From the NCBI RefSeq assembly GCF_014903745.1, contig NZ_JACVXA010000001.1:62001-126000 (forward strand): a stretch of 64,000 nucleotides of DNA, in the 5' to 3' direction. Positions 5,764 to 14,571 of the stretch are shown piece by piece (positions within the stretch are counted from its first letter, which is position 1; each line of letters opens with the position of its first letter). The translations under genes were made by a program, and so were the position numbers. The notes beneath the pieces were generated by a model. It saw only the letters and a list, made by a program, of their open reading frames with translations, was not told the DNA's origin and ran no database searches. The stretch is from Mangrovicoccus algicola. Its GTDB lineage: Bacteria > Pseudomonadota > Alphaproteobacteria > Rhodobacterales > Rhodobacteraceae.

Positions 5764-8678
5764 AGGATTTCATCATCCCGTGGGACACCGATGCCGATCT
5801 GGGCACACCCGCCCGCGACGGCAAGCCGGTCACGCTGAGCATCGACGGGGTCGAGGTCACGGTGCCGGAACATACCTCGGTGATGCGCGCCGCGATGCTG
5901 GCGGGGCTGAAGATCCCCAAGCTCTGCGCGACCGACAGCGTCGAGGCCTTCGGGTCCTGCCGTCTCTGCGTCGTGGAAATCGAGGGCCGCCGCGGCACGC
6001 CCGCCTCCTGCACCACCCCGGTCGCGCCGGGGATGAAGGTCCACACCCAGAGCGCCAAGGTGAAGAAGATCCGCAAGGGGGTGATGGAGCTCTATATCTC
6101 CGATCACCCGCTGGACTGCCTCACCTGTTCGGCGAATGGCGATTGCGAATTGCAGGACATGGCCGGCATGGTCGGGCTGCGCGACGTCCGCTATGACAGC
6201 GGGGCAAACCATTTCGACCCCACGGGGACCGGCGCGCTGTCGAAGGCCGAGGCCGACCGCCGCGCGGGGCCGGGCAACTTCCGCTACATCGCGAAGGACA
6301 CATCGAACCCGTATTTCACCTATGACCCGTCCAAATGCATCGTCTGCTCGCGCTGCGTGCGCGCCTGCGAGGAGGTGCAGGGGACATTCGCCCTGACGAT
6401 CGAGGGGCGCGGCTTCGACAGCCGGGTCTCGGCCGGGGCGGCGACGGACAATTTCCTGTCCTCGGATTGCGTCAGCTGCGGCGCCTGCGTGCAGGCCTGT
6501 CCGACCGCGACGCTTCAGGAAAATTCCGTGCGCGACCTGGGCACGCCGGACCGCTCGGTCGTGACGACCTGCGCCTATTGCGGCGTCGGCTGTTCCTTCA
6601 AGGCGGAGCTGAACGGCGACGACCTGGTGCGCATGGTGCCGTGGAAACACGGCAAGGCCAATCGCGGCCATAGCTGCGTCAAGGGCCGGTTCGCCTATGG
6701 CTACGCCGCGCATGCCGACCGCATCCTCAACCCGATGATCCGCGAGCGCATCGAGGATCCCTGGCGCGAGGTCGGCTGGGACGAGGCGATGCGCTTTGCC
6801 GCGGACCGCCTGAAGGGCATCCAGGAACGGCACGGCCGCCGCTCCATCGGCGTCATCACCTCCAGCCGCTGCACCAACGAGGAAACCTATCTGGTGCAGA
6901 AACTGGCCCGCGGCGTGTTCCTCAACAACAACACCGATACCTGCGCGCGGGTCTGCCATTCGCCCACCGGCTACGGGCTGGGCCAGACCTTCGGCACCTC
7001 GGCGGGCACGCAGGATTTCGACTCGGTCGAGCATACGGACGTGGTCATCGTCATCGGCGCCAACCCCACGGACGGCCACCCGGTCTTTGCCTCGCGGCTG
7101 AAGAAACGGCTGCGCCAGGGCGCCCGGCTGATCGTCATCGATCCGCGCCGCATCGACCTGGTGAAATCGGCCCATATCCGCGCCGCGCATCACCTGCCCC
7201 TGCGCCCCGGCACCAATGTCGCCGTCGTCACCAGCCTGGCCCATGTCATCGTCACCGAGGGGCTGCAGGACGCGGCCTTCATCCGCGAGCGCTGCGACGC
7301 GGAGGAGTTCCGGGATTACGCGGAATTCGTCTCGGACCCGCGCCATTCCCCCGAAGCCACCGAGATGCTGACCGGCGTCCCGGCGGCAGAGCTGCGCGCG
7401 GCGGCCCGGCTGTTCGCCACGGGCGGCAATGGCGCGATCTATTACGGGCTGGGCGTGACCGAGCACAGCCAGGGCTCCACCACCGTGATGGGCATCGCCA
7501 ACCTCGCCATGCTGACCGGCAATATCGGGCGGCCGGGCGTGGGGGTGAACCCGCTGCGGGGCCAGAACAACGTCCAGGGCTCCTGCGACATGGGCAGCTT
7601 CCCGCATGAACTGCCGGGCTACCGCCATGTGAAACTGCCCGAGGTCCGCAAGATCTTCGAGGAGGCCTGGGGCGTCACCATCGACCCCGAGCCGGGGCTG
7701 CGCATTCCCAACATGCTGGATGCCGCCGTCAACGGCACGTTCCGGGGGCTCTATTGCCAGGGCGAGGACATCCTGCAATCCGACCCGGACACGAAACACG
7801 TGGCCGCGGGGCTGGCGGCGATGGACTGCGTCATCGTCCATGACCTGTTCCTGAACGAGACCGCGAATTACGCCCATGTCTTCCTGCCGGGTTCGTCCTT
7901 CCTGGAGAAGAACGGCACCTTCACCAACGCGGAACGCCGCATCAACATGGTGCGCAAGGTGATGGCGCCCCGCAACGGCCATGAGGACTGGGAGGTCACC
8001 CAGATGCTGGCCCGCGCGATGGGGGCCGACTGGAATTACCGCCATCCCTCCGAGATCATGGCGGAAATCGCGGCGACCACGCCCAGCTTCGCCAATGTCA
8101 CCTACGAGATGCTGGACGAGAAGGGATCCGTCCAGTGGCCCTGCAACGAGGCCAGCCCCGAGGGCACGCCCCTGATGCATGTGGACGGGTTCGTGCGCGG
8201 CAAGGGACGGTTCATCATCACAGAATACGTGGCGACCGAGGAACGCACCGGGCCGCGCTTCCCGCTCCTGCTGACCACGGGGCGGATCCTCAGCCAGTAC
8301 AATGTCGGGGCCCAGACGCGGCGCACCGGCAATACCGTCTGGCACGGGGAAGACGTGCTGGAAATCCACGCCTCGGATGCGGAAAACCGCGGGGTGAAGG
8401 ATGGCGACTGGATCAGGCTGGCCTCGCGCTCGGGCGAAACCACGTTGCGCGCGCGGATCAGCGACCGCATGATGCCGGGCGTCGTCTATACCACCTTCCA
8501 CCATCCCGACACGCAGGCCAACGTGATCACGACCGATTTTTCCGACTGGGCGACGAACTGCCCCGAATACAAGGTGACCGCCGTGCAGGTCCTGCCCTCC
8601 AACGGGCCCAGCGACTGGCAGGAGGAATACAGCGCCCAGGCCGCGAAATCGCGGCGCATCCTCCCGGCGGCGGAGTGA
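5760..8678 (+). CDS. fdsA: NAD-dependent formate dehydrogenase, alpha subunit (molybdenum catalytic subunit)
   Basis: Oxidises formate to CO2 at a bis-MGD molybdenum centre. The 972 residues run in order: plant-type [2Fe-2S] domain (about 20-110, with GSCRLC), a His-Cys cluster (HPLDCLTC), a two-[4Fe-4S] ferredoxin domain (CIVCSRCVRAC and CVSCGACVQAC), a further cluster CAYCGVGC, then the molybdopterin domains. The Mo ligand is cysteine, not selenocysteine: Cys399 in CARVCHSPT, followed by His400. LRGQNNVQGSCDMG is also typical of the family. The start overlaps the fdsB stop (ATGA). The architecture is that of oxygen-tolerant soluble FDHs such as those of R. capsulatus and Cupriavidus. Confidence 0.96.
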   Translation: MKDFIIPWDTDADLGTPARDGKPVTLSIDGVEVTVPEHTSVMRAAMLAGLKIPKLCATDSVEAFGSCRLCVVEIEGRRGTPASCTTPVAPGMKVHTQSAKVKKIRKGVMELYISDHPLDCLTCSANGDCELQDMAGMVGLRDVRYDSGANHFDPTGTGALSKAEADRRAGPGNFRYIAKDTSNPYFTYDPSKCIVCSRCVRACEEVQGTFALTIEGRGFDSRVSAGAATDNFLSSDCVSCGACVQACPTATLQENSVRDLGTPDRSVVTTCAYCGVGCSFKAELNGDDLVRMVPWKHGKANRGHSCVKGRFAYGYAAHADRILNPMIRERIEDPWREVGWDEAMRFAADRLKGIQERHGRRSIGVITSSRCTNEETYLVQKLARGVFLNNNTDTCARVCHSPTGYGLGQTFGTSAGTQDFDSVEHTDVVIVIGANPTDGHPVFASRLKKRLRQGARLIVIDPRRIDLVKSAHIRAAHHLPLRPGTNVAVVTSLAHVIVTEGLQDAAFIRERCDAEEFRDYAEFVSDPRHSPEATEMLTGVPAAELRAAARLFATGGNGAIYYGLGVTEHSQGSTTVMGIANLAMLTGNIGRPGVGVNPLRGQNNVQGSCDMGSFPHELPGYRHVKLPEVRKIFEEAWGVTIDPEPGLRIPNMLDAAVNGTFRGLYCQGEDILQSDPDTKHVAAGLAAMDCVIVHDLFLNETANYAHVFLPGSSFLEKNGTFTNAERRINMVRKVMAPRNGHEDWEVTQMLARAMGADWNYRHPSEIMAEIAATTPSFANVTYEMLDEKGSVQWPCNEASPEGTPLMHVDGFVRGKGRFIITEYVATEERTGPRFPLLLTTGRILSQYNVGAQTRRTGNTVWHGEDVLEIHASDAENRGVKDGDWIRLASRSGETTLRARISDRMMPGVVYTTFHHPDTQANVITTDFSDWATNCPEYKVTAVQVLPSNGPSDWQEEYSAQAAKSRRILPAAE

Positions 8679-9484
8679 TGGCCAAACCGGTCCGCAGCCT
8701 GCCCGGCTCCGCCCGTCGCGGCGGGACAAGGGCGGATATCTCCCGGTCCCTGCCCGAGGAGACGCCGGTCGCGATCACCTTCGACGGCGCCACCCAGGCG
8801 GTGATGATGGCCACCCCCGCCGATATCGAGGATTTCGCCCTGGGTTTCGCGCTCAGCGAAGGCATCCTGGGCGGGCCGCAGGATATCGCCGGGTTCGAGG
8901 TGGTGGAGCACGGGGCCGGGATCGAGGCGCGGTTCTGGCTGGCCGCCGACCGCTCCGCCGAGGTAAAGGCCCGGCGCCGCGCGATGCTGGGCCCGGTGGG
9001 CTGCGGCCTGTGCGGGATCGACAGCCTGGACCAGGCGCTGCGGCCGCTGCCGGTCCTGCGCGACCCGGCCTGGCAGGTGACGGCGGCCGAGGTGGCGGGC
9101 GCGACCGAGGCGCTGCGCCGCCACCAGCCGCTGCATGACCAGACCCGGGCGGTCCATGCCGCCGGGTTCCTGGAACCCGGGCGCGGCATCACCTGCGCGC
9201 GCGAGGATGTCGGGCGCCACAACGCGCTGGACAAGCTGATCGGCGCGCTGGTCCGGCAGGGCACCGACCCGGCCGCGGGCGCGGTGGTGCTGACCAGCCG
9301 CGTCTCGGTCGAGATGGTGCAGAAGACGGTGATGGCCGGATCGCCGGTGCTGATCGCCGTCTCGGCGCCCACGGCCACCGCGCTCGGCCTGGCGCGCGAG
9401 GCCGGGCTGAGCGTCGCCGCCTTTGCCCGCGGCGACGGCTACGACATCTACAGCCACCCCGGACGGATCGCAGGCGAGGACTGA
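8678..9484 (+). CDS. fdsC: Formate dehydrogenase accessory sulfurtransferase (FdhD family)
   Basis: Transfers sulfur to the molybdenum cofactor so that the FdsA active site becomes competent; it also binds and protects bis-MGD. The 268 residues include the redox pair C109-x-x-C112 in GPVGCGLCGID, where the persulfide is carried in FdhD. A C-terminal CAREDVGRHNALDKLIG segment and LTSRVSVEMVQK are family signatures. ATG 8678 overlaps the fdsA TGA by one base (TGATG). It corresponds to FdsC of R. capsulatus. Confidence 0.94.
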   Translation: MAKPVRSLPGSARRGGTRADISRSLPEETPVAITFDGATQAVMMATPADIEDFALGFALSEGILGGPQDIAGFEVVEHGAGIEARFWLAADRSAEVKARRRAMLGPVGCGLCGIDSLDQALRPLPVLRDPAWQVTAAEVAGATEALRRHQPLHDQTRAVHAAGFLEPGRGITCAREDVGRHNALDKLIGALVRQGTDPAAGAVVLTSRVSVEMVQKTVMAGSPVLIAVSAPTATALGLAREAGLSVAAFARGDGYDIYSHPGRIAGED

Positions 9485-9485
9485 C

Positions 9486-9704
9486 ATGACACCGGAAAAG
9501 ATGGTCATGATGGCCAACCAGATCGCCGCCTTCTTCGCCACGCAGAAGGGAAACGACCAGGCGCAGCGCGTCGCCGACCATATCAGCGATTTCTGGGAAC
9601 CGCGCATGCGGCTGCAGCTGGCGCGCCATGCCGAGGCCGGGGGGGCCGGGCTGGTGCCGCTGGCCCGCGAGGCGGCCGGGCTGATGCGGATTCCGGCCGG
9701 ATGA
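9486..9704 (+). CDS. fdsD: Formate dehydrogenase delta subunit
   Basis: A 72-residue cytosolic protein found at the end of fds operons. It is needed for assembly or stability of FdsABG but is not an electron carrier. MTPEKMVMMANQIAAFF and HISDFWEPRMR are the conserved segments. It starts one base after the fdsC stop and closes the operon. Confidence 0.9.
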   Translation: MTPEKMVMMANQIAAFFATQKGNDQAQRVADHISDFWEPRMRLQLARHAEAGGAGLVPLAREAAGLMRIPAG

Positions 9705-9865
9705 GGGCGCGCTAGCGGGGCCGTGAGGGGGCCGGGCGCAATCACCCATTGAATGCGCCGCCTGCCGGGTCCAGACAGGGAACCGTCCCCGTCCCCGGTC
9801 CGGAAAGGCCCGCCCGATGACCCCGACCCGATGCCCCTGAGACGCCCCGCGCCGGAGCTGGCGCC

Positions 9866-10981
9866 ATGATCCCCTTTGCGCTCGGCGCCGCCGCGATCTG
9901 GCTGGCCGGACGGGCCGCGGGCCTGCCGGGCAATGCCCGCTGGCTGATGATCGGGCTGCTCTACCTGCTTTGCGTCGCGCTGCTGATCCTGCTGCCGCCG
10001 GGGACCGCGCTGCGCCGGATGCTGGGCGGGCCGCCCGAAGCCTGGCTGTTCCTCGGCGCCTGCGCGCTGCTCGTGGCGGGCTATGCGAAAGGGCTGGCCC
10101 TGCTGCGCGCGCGCCATCGCCGCGACGCCGGACCGGTCCCCCGGCCGCAATCCGCCCCCATTCCCGCCCCCGCCCCGCAATCCGCCCCGGAACCGGAACC
10201 GGACAGCTTCGACCCCGAGGCGCCGATGTCGGATGCGGAACTGGACCGCTACATGCGCCATATCCTGCTGCGCGAGATCGGCGGGCCGGGGCAGACCGCC
10301 TTCCGCCGGGCCAGGGTGCTGGTGATCGGCGCGGGCGGGCTGGGGGCGCCGGCGCTGCAGTATCTCGCCGCCGCGGGCATCGGCACGATCGGGGTGATCG
10401 ATGATGACGTGGTCGATGTCTCGAACCTGCACCGCCAGATCATCCATGCGACCGACCGCACCGGCATGCCCAAGGTCTTCTCGGCGCAGGCCGCGCTGCG
10501 CGCGCTCAACCCGCATATCCGCATCCGCCCCTATCACCGCCGTCTGGACACGCAGACCGCGCGGGAAGTTTTCGCGCAATACGACCTGGTGCTGGACGGG
10601 ACCGACAATTTCGCCACGCGCTACCTGGTCAACCGGACCTGCACCGAACTGGCCGTGCCGCTGATCTCGGGCGCCATTACCCAGTGGGAAGGCCAGCTGA
10701 GCCTGTTCGACCCCGCCCGCGGCGGCCCCTGCTATGAATGCGTCTTCCCCGAGGCCCCCGCGCCGGGACTGGTGCCGTCCTGTGCCGAGGCCGGGGTGAT
10801 CGGCCCCCTGCCCGGCGTGATCGGCACGATGATGGCGGTGGAGGCGCTGAAACACGTCGCCGGGGCGGGCCGGACCCTGCGCGGCGAGATGATCCTCTAT
10901 GACGGGCTCTGGGGCGAGACCCGCACGCTGCGCCTGTCCCCCCGGCCCGACTGCCCCTGCTGCGACGGCCGGGGCGCATGA
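9866..10981 (+). CDS. MoeB/ThiF/HesA-type E1 adenylyltransferase with N-terminal membrane segment
   Basis: Adenylates the C-terminal glycine of a small sulfur carrier such as MoaD or ThiS. Residues about 1-82 hold two or three hydrophobic segments, then a charged and proline/alanine-rich linker (about 85-115), then a complete E1 domain. This begins SDAELDRYMRHILLREIGG and has the nucleotide motif GAGGLGAPALQYLAAAG, DDDVVDVSNLHRQ, the zinc pairs CYEC and CPCC, and the Cys in VPSCAEAGVIG. The family's E1 domain is about 250 residues, so the membrane-linked N-terminus is an addition. It sits 161 bases behind the formate dehydrogenase operon, which suggests but does not prove a molybdopterin role; a ThiF role in thiamine synthesis is the alternative. 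Confidence 0.85.
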   Translation: MIPFALGAAAIWLAGRAAGLPGNARWLMIGLLYLLCVALLILLPPGTALRRMLGGPPEAWLFLGACALLVAGYAKGLALLRARHRRDAGPVPRPQSAPIPAPAPQSAPEPEPDSFDPEAPMSDAELDRYMRHILLREIGGPGQTAFRRARVLVIGAGGLGAPALQYLAAAGIGTIGVIDDDVVDVSNLHRQIIHATDRTGMPKVFSAQAALRALNPHIRIRPYHRRLDTQTAREVFAQYDLVLDGTDNFATRYLVNRTCTELAVPLISGAITQWEGQLSLFDPARGGPCYECVFPEAPAPGLVPSCAEAGVIGPLPGVIGTMMAVEALKHVAGAGRTLRGEMILYDGLWGETRTLRLSPRPDCPCCDGRGA

Positions 10982-11054
10982 GACCGGAAATTTTCCGCCC
11001 CCCCTCGCCACCGGCGCGCGGCGGGCATAGCCTTGCCGCGAAAGGAGCCCTCCC

Positions 11055-13085
11055 ATGACCAATGCGCTGACCGAGGACTGGACCACCGAATTCGGGCTGC
11101 CGCCCTTCGCGCGGATCACGGATGACCAGTTCCGCCCCGCCTTCGACGCGGCGCTGGCACAGTCGCGTGCGGCCATCGCCCGGATCGCGGAGAACCCCGA
11201 ACCGGCCAGCTTCGCCAACACGATCGAGGCGCTGGAGCGGGCCGACCGGCTGCTGAACCGGGTGCTGGGCGTGTTCTTCAACCTCTCGGGCGCCGACAGC
11301 AACCCCGCGCGCGAGGCGCTGATGCGCGACTTCTCCCCCGAACTGGCGGCCTATTCGTCGGAAGTGTCGATGAATGCCGCGCTGTTCGCCCGGGTCGATG
11401 CGCTGTGGCAGACGCGCGGCACGCTGGATCTGGATGCCGAACAGGCGCGGCTGCTGATGCTGACGCGGCGCAGCTTCGTGCGCTCCGGCGCGCTTCTGGA
11501 AGGCGCCGACCGCGAGCGGCTGGCGGCGATCACCGCGCGGCTGGCGGTACTGGGCACGCAATTCACCCAGAACCTCCTGGCGGACGAACGCGACTGGTTC
11601 ATGCCCCTGGCCGAGGCCGATCTGGAGGGGCTGCCCGATTTCGTGCAGGCCGCGGCCCGCGCGGCCGGAGAGGAAAAGGGCCGGGACGGGCCGGTCATCA
11701 CGCTGTCGCGCTCGCTGATCACGCCCTTCCTGCAATTCAGCCCGCGCCGCGACCTGCGCGAAACCGCCTTCCGCGCCTGGGCCGGCCGCGGCGAGACCGG
11801 GGGGGACACCGACAACCGCGCCATTGCCGCCGAGATCCTGGCGCTGCGCGAGGAACGGGCCCGCCTGCTGGGCCATGACAGCTTTGCCGCCTTCAAGCTG
11901 GAGACCCAGATGGCCGGCACGCCGGAGGCGGTCCGCGACCTGCTGATGCAGGTCTGGGCCCCGGCCCGGGCCCAGGCCGAGGCCGATGCCGAGGTCCTGG
12001 CGCGGATGATGCGGGAGGACGGGGTGAATGGCGCGCTGGAACCCTGGGACTGGCGCTACTATGCCGAGAAGCGCCGCGCCGCCGAACATGACCTCGACGA
12101 GGCCGCGCTGAAACCCTACCTGCAGCTCGACCGGATGATCGAGGCCGCCTTTGCCTGTGCCGGCCGGCTGTTCGGGCTGGCGTTCCGCAGGCTGGACGTC
12201 CCGCTCTACCACCCCGATTGCCGCGCCTGGGAGGTGACCCGCGACGGACGCCACATGGGGGTGTTCATCGGCGACTACTTCGCCCGCGGCTCGAAACGCT
12301 CCGGCGCCTGGTGTTCGACCATCCGCGACCAGCAGAAGCTGGAGGCCGAGATCCGCCCCATCGTCGTCAATGTCTGCAACTTCGCCAAGCCGCAGGCCGG
12401 GCGCCCCGCGCTGCTGAGCTATGACGATGCGCGCACGCTGTTCCACGAATTCGGCCACGCGCTGCACCAGATCCTGTCGGACGTGACCTATCCCTCGGTC
12501 TCGGGAACCTCGGTGGCGCGCGATTTCGTGGAACTGCCCAGCCAGCTTTACGAACACTGGCTGGAAGTCCCCGAGGTGCTAACCGAATTCGCCACCCATG
12601 CCGAAACCGGCATGCCGATGCCGGCCGAGATGCTCGACCGGCTGCTGGCGGCGAAGAATTTCGACCAGGGCTTTGCCACCGTGGAATACCTCGCCTCGGC
12701 GCTCGTGGACCTGGAGTTCCATTCCGGCCCGGCCCCCGCCGACATCATGGCCCGGCAGAGGGAGATCCTCGACGGGCTGGGCCTGCCGCGGGCGATCACC
12801 ATGCGTCACGCGACGCCGCATTTCGCCCATGTCTTCTCGGGCGACGGCTATTCCGCGGGCTATTACAGCTACATGTGGTCCGAGGTCATGGATGCCGATG
12901 CCTTCGACGCCTTCCTGGAAACCGGCAATGCCTTCGATCCGGAGCGGGCCCGCAGCCTGGAACGCCATATCCTCTCCGTCGGCGGAACGGCGGAGGCGGC
13001 CGATCTCTACGCCGCCTTCCGCGGCCGGATGCCCGGCCCCGAGCCGCTGCTGCGCGGGCGCGGGCTGATGGCGGAACCCGCCTGA
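11055..13085 (+). CDS. dcp: M3-family peptidyl-dipeptidase / oligopeptidase
   Basis: A zinc metallopeptidase of 676 residues that trims short peptides, probably in the cytoplasm because no signal peptide is seen. The thimet-type zinc motif H464-E-F-G-H468 (FHEFGHALHQ) is intact, preceded by the conserved LLSYDDARTLFHEF and followed by GYSAGYYSYMWSEVMDADAF near the end. Length and motifs fit Dcp; oligopeptidase A is the close alternative. AAAGGAG precedes ATG 11055. It is a single-gene unit. Confidence 0.93.
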   Translation: MTNALTEDWTTEFGLPPFARITDDQFRPAFDAALAQSRAAIARIAENPEPASFANTIEALERADRLLNRVLGVFFNLSGADSNPAREALMRDFSPELAAYSSEVSMNAALFARVDALWQTRGTLDLDAEQARLLMLTRRSFVRSGALLEGADRERLAAITARLAVLGTQFTQNLLADERDWFMPLAEADLEGLPDFVQAAARAAGEEKGRDGPVITLSRSLITPFLQFSPRRDLRETAFRAWAGRGETGGDTDNRAIAAEILALREERARLLGHDSFAAFKLETQMAGTPEAVRDLLMQVWAPARAQAEADAEVLARMMREDGVNGALEPWDWRYYAEKRRAAEHDLDEAALKPYLQLDRMIEAAFACAGRLFGLAFRRLDVPLYHPDCRAWEVTRDGRHMGVFIGDYFARGSKRSGAWCSTIRDQQKLEAEIRPIVVNVCNFAKPQAGRPALLSYDDARTLFHEFGHALHQILSDVTYPSVSGTSVARDFVELPSQLYEHWLEVPEVLTEFATHAETGMPMPAEMLDRLLAAKNFDQGFATVEYLASALVDLEFHSGPAPADIMARQREILDGLGLPRAITMRHATPHFAHVFSGDGYSAGYYSYMWSEVMDADAFDAFLETGNAFDPERARSLERHILSVGGTAEAADLYAAFRGRMPGPEPLLRGRGLMAEPA

Positions 13086-13165
13086 GCGCGCCGGGGGACA
13101 CGGGGGCGGCATCGCCCCCGGCCAGGCCGGGACCGACAAAATTTCGGTTCCGGCGTCATCGGCCG

Positions 13166-13190
13166 GGAACGCAGGACGGGGGAACGCGTT
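13166..13190 (+). promoter_or_regulatory. EcfG-type general stress promoter of the GlsB-like gene
   Basis: GGAAC (13166-13170), 16 bases, then CGTT (13187-13190) exactly match the alphaproteobacterial EcfG consensus GGAAC-N16/17-CGTT. It lies 51 bases before the start of a stress-family membrane protein. Confidence 0.55.
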
Positions 13191-13240
13191 AACCCTGCGC
13201 AACCTGCCATGCGCAGGACAAACTCACCGGAGGTATCCCC

Positions 13241-13492
13241 ATGGCCGGAATCGGCTGGCTTCTCGCTATCATCATCGGCGCCATCGCAGGCTGGATCGCC
13301 GAACAGATCATGGACGCATCCCACGGGCTGCTGACCAACATCATTCTCGGCATTCTCGGCGCGGTGATCCTGAACGCGATCTTGGGCATGATCGTCGGCT
13401 GGCAGGCCTATGGCATCATCGCCAACCTGATCGTCGGGGTGATCGGCGCCTGCATCCTGATCGCCGGCGCGCGCTTCCTGCGCCGCGCCTGA
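13241..13492 (+). CDS. GlsB/YeaQ/YmgE family stress-response membrane protein
   Basis: An 83-residue, glycine-rich inner-membrane protein with three predicted helices (about 3-20, 30-50, 56-78). The pattern GIGWLLAIIIGAIAGWIAEQIM and the internal repeat ILGILGAVILNAILGMI are typical of the transglycosylase-associated/GlsB family, whose members are often induced by stress. CCGGAGG is a clear ribosome binding site. An EcfG-consensus promoter lies just upstream. The molecular function is unknown. Confidence 0.88.
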   Translation: MAGIGWLLAIIIGAIAGWIAEQIMDASHGLLTNIILGILGAVILNAILGMIVGWQAYGIIANLIVGVIGACILIAGARFLRRA

Positions 13493-13500
13493 CCCGCGAT

Positions 13501-14430
13501 TCAGTCCGCAGGGGCGTGGTTGCGGCGGAAACGCCGAGCTTCCTCGCGGATCCAGCGGGCAAATCGATGAGGCGCGGGCGCATCTGCCCGCGCCTCCGGC
13601 TGTACCAGCCAATAGCTTTCGCCGGTCGGCACCGGTTCGCCCAGCGGCGTCACCAGTTCGCCGCGGGCCAGCTCCCCCTCCACCAGGGGCAGGGGCACCA
13701 CCGCGACGCCGAGCCCGCCCCGCGCGGCGGCGATCAGCATTTCGCTCTGGGCAAAGCGCGGCCCGCGGATCGCGCCGCGATGGCGCCGCCCCGCCCCGCG
13801 CAGCCAGGCCAGCCACAGATCCGGGCGGCTGGCATTCTGCAGGCTCGGCAGCGCCTCGAAATCCAGGACACCCGCGCCCTGCGGCGGGATCACGCCGGCG
13901 GCGGCCACCGCGACCAGCCATTCCGGAAACAGCGCCTGCGACCGGCACCCGGCCCAGGACCCCCGGCCGCGCAGCACGGCTGCATCGATCCGTCCCGCGG
14001 ACAGATCCGGTTCCGAAGTGATCGCGGCCAGTTCGATCAGCACCCCCGGATTTCCGGACAGGAACCCGCCCAGCCGCGGTGTCAGCCAGCGGGCGCCCAG
14101 CGTGGGATGGATGCCGATGGTCAGCGCCTCCTGCAGGCTCCGCCCGCGCACGCAGCTGACCGAGGCCTGTTCGATGCGGTCCAGCGCGGCGGTGATCTCG
14201 GGCAGATAGCCGCGCGCCGCGTCGGTCAGGACCAGCCGCGACCCGACCCTCTCGAACAGCTTCACCCCCAGAAGGCCCTCCAGGTTGGCGATCTGGCGGC
14301 TGACCCCGCTCTGGGTGATCGACAGATCCTCCGCCGCCTTGGTGAAGCTCATGTAGCGGGCGGCGGATTCGAAGGCCTGAAGGGCGGTATGGGAGGGCAG
14401 GAATCGGCGCATCGTCTTGGTCCCCGGCAT
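13501..14430 (-). CDS. LysR-type transcriptional regulator (GcvA-like)
   Basis: A 309-residue DNA-binding regulator. The winged helix-turn-helix is at about residues 12-70 (ALQAFESAARYMSFTKAAEDL, TQSGVSRQIANLE) and the periplasmic-binding-like effector domain follows from about 100. The GcvA-like features are the HTAL-AFESAAR start and the FTKAAEDL-x-x-TQ-S-VSRQI helix. It is transcribed away from the D-amino-acid dehydrogenase across a 141-bp gap, the usual arrangement for a LysR protein controlling its neighbour, so its inducer may be an amino acid. ATG 14412 is an alternative start. Confidence 0.92.
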   Translation of the reverse strand: MPGTKTMRRFLPSHTALQAFESAARYMSFTKAAEDLSITQSGVSRQIANLEGLLGVKLFERVGSRLVLTDAARGYLPEITAALDRIEQASVSCVRGRSLQEALTIGIHPTLGARWLTPRLGGFLSGNPGVLIELAAITSEPDLSAGRIDAAVLRGRGSWAGCRSQALFPEWLVAVAAAGVIPPQGAGVLDFEALPSLQNASRPDLWLAWLRGAGRRHRGAIRGPRFAQSEMLIAAARGGLGVAVVPLPLVEGELARGELVTPLGEPVPTGESYWLVQPEARADAPAPHRFARWIREEARRFRRNHAPAD

Positions 14431-14571
14431 GAGCGGATGTCATTCTGCGCTGAGATTTTCTCCAGTTCGCGGCAAAAGGCAATTCTGGCAGACTCCTTGC
14501 AGGACGGGACCGTCCCGGCCCCCGCCGCCCGAATGGCCATGCGCGGGCGTCATCGCATCGGAGAGGCGGCA

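Noticed and set aside
5415-8729. Minus-strand open frame of 1104 codons across fdsA
   Set aside because: It is a shadow of the fdsA reading frame in GC-rich DNA. The composition is Arg/His/Gly/Asp-rich with no motif, whereas the opposite frame shows all FdsA motifs.
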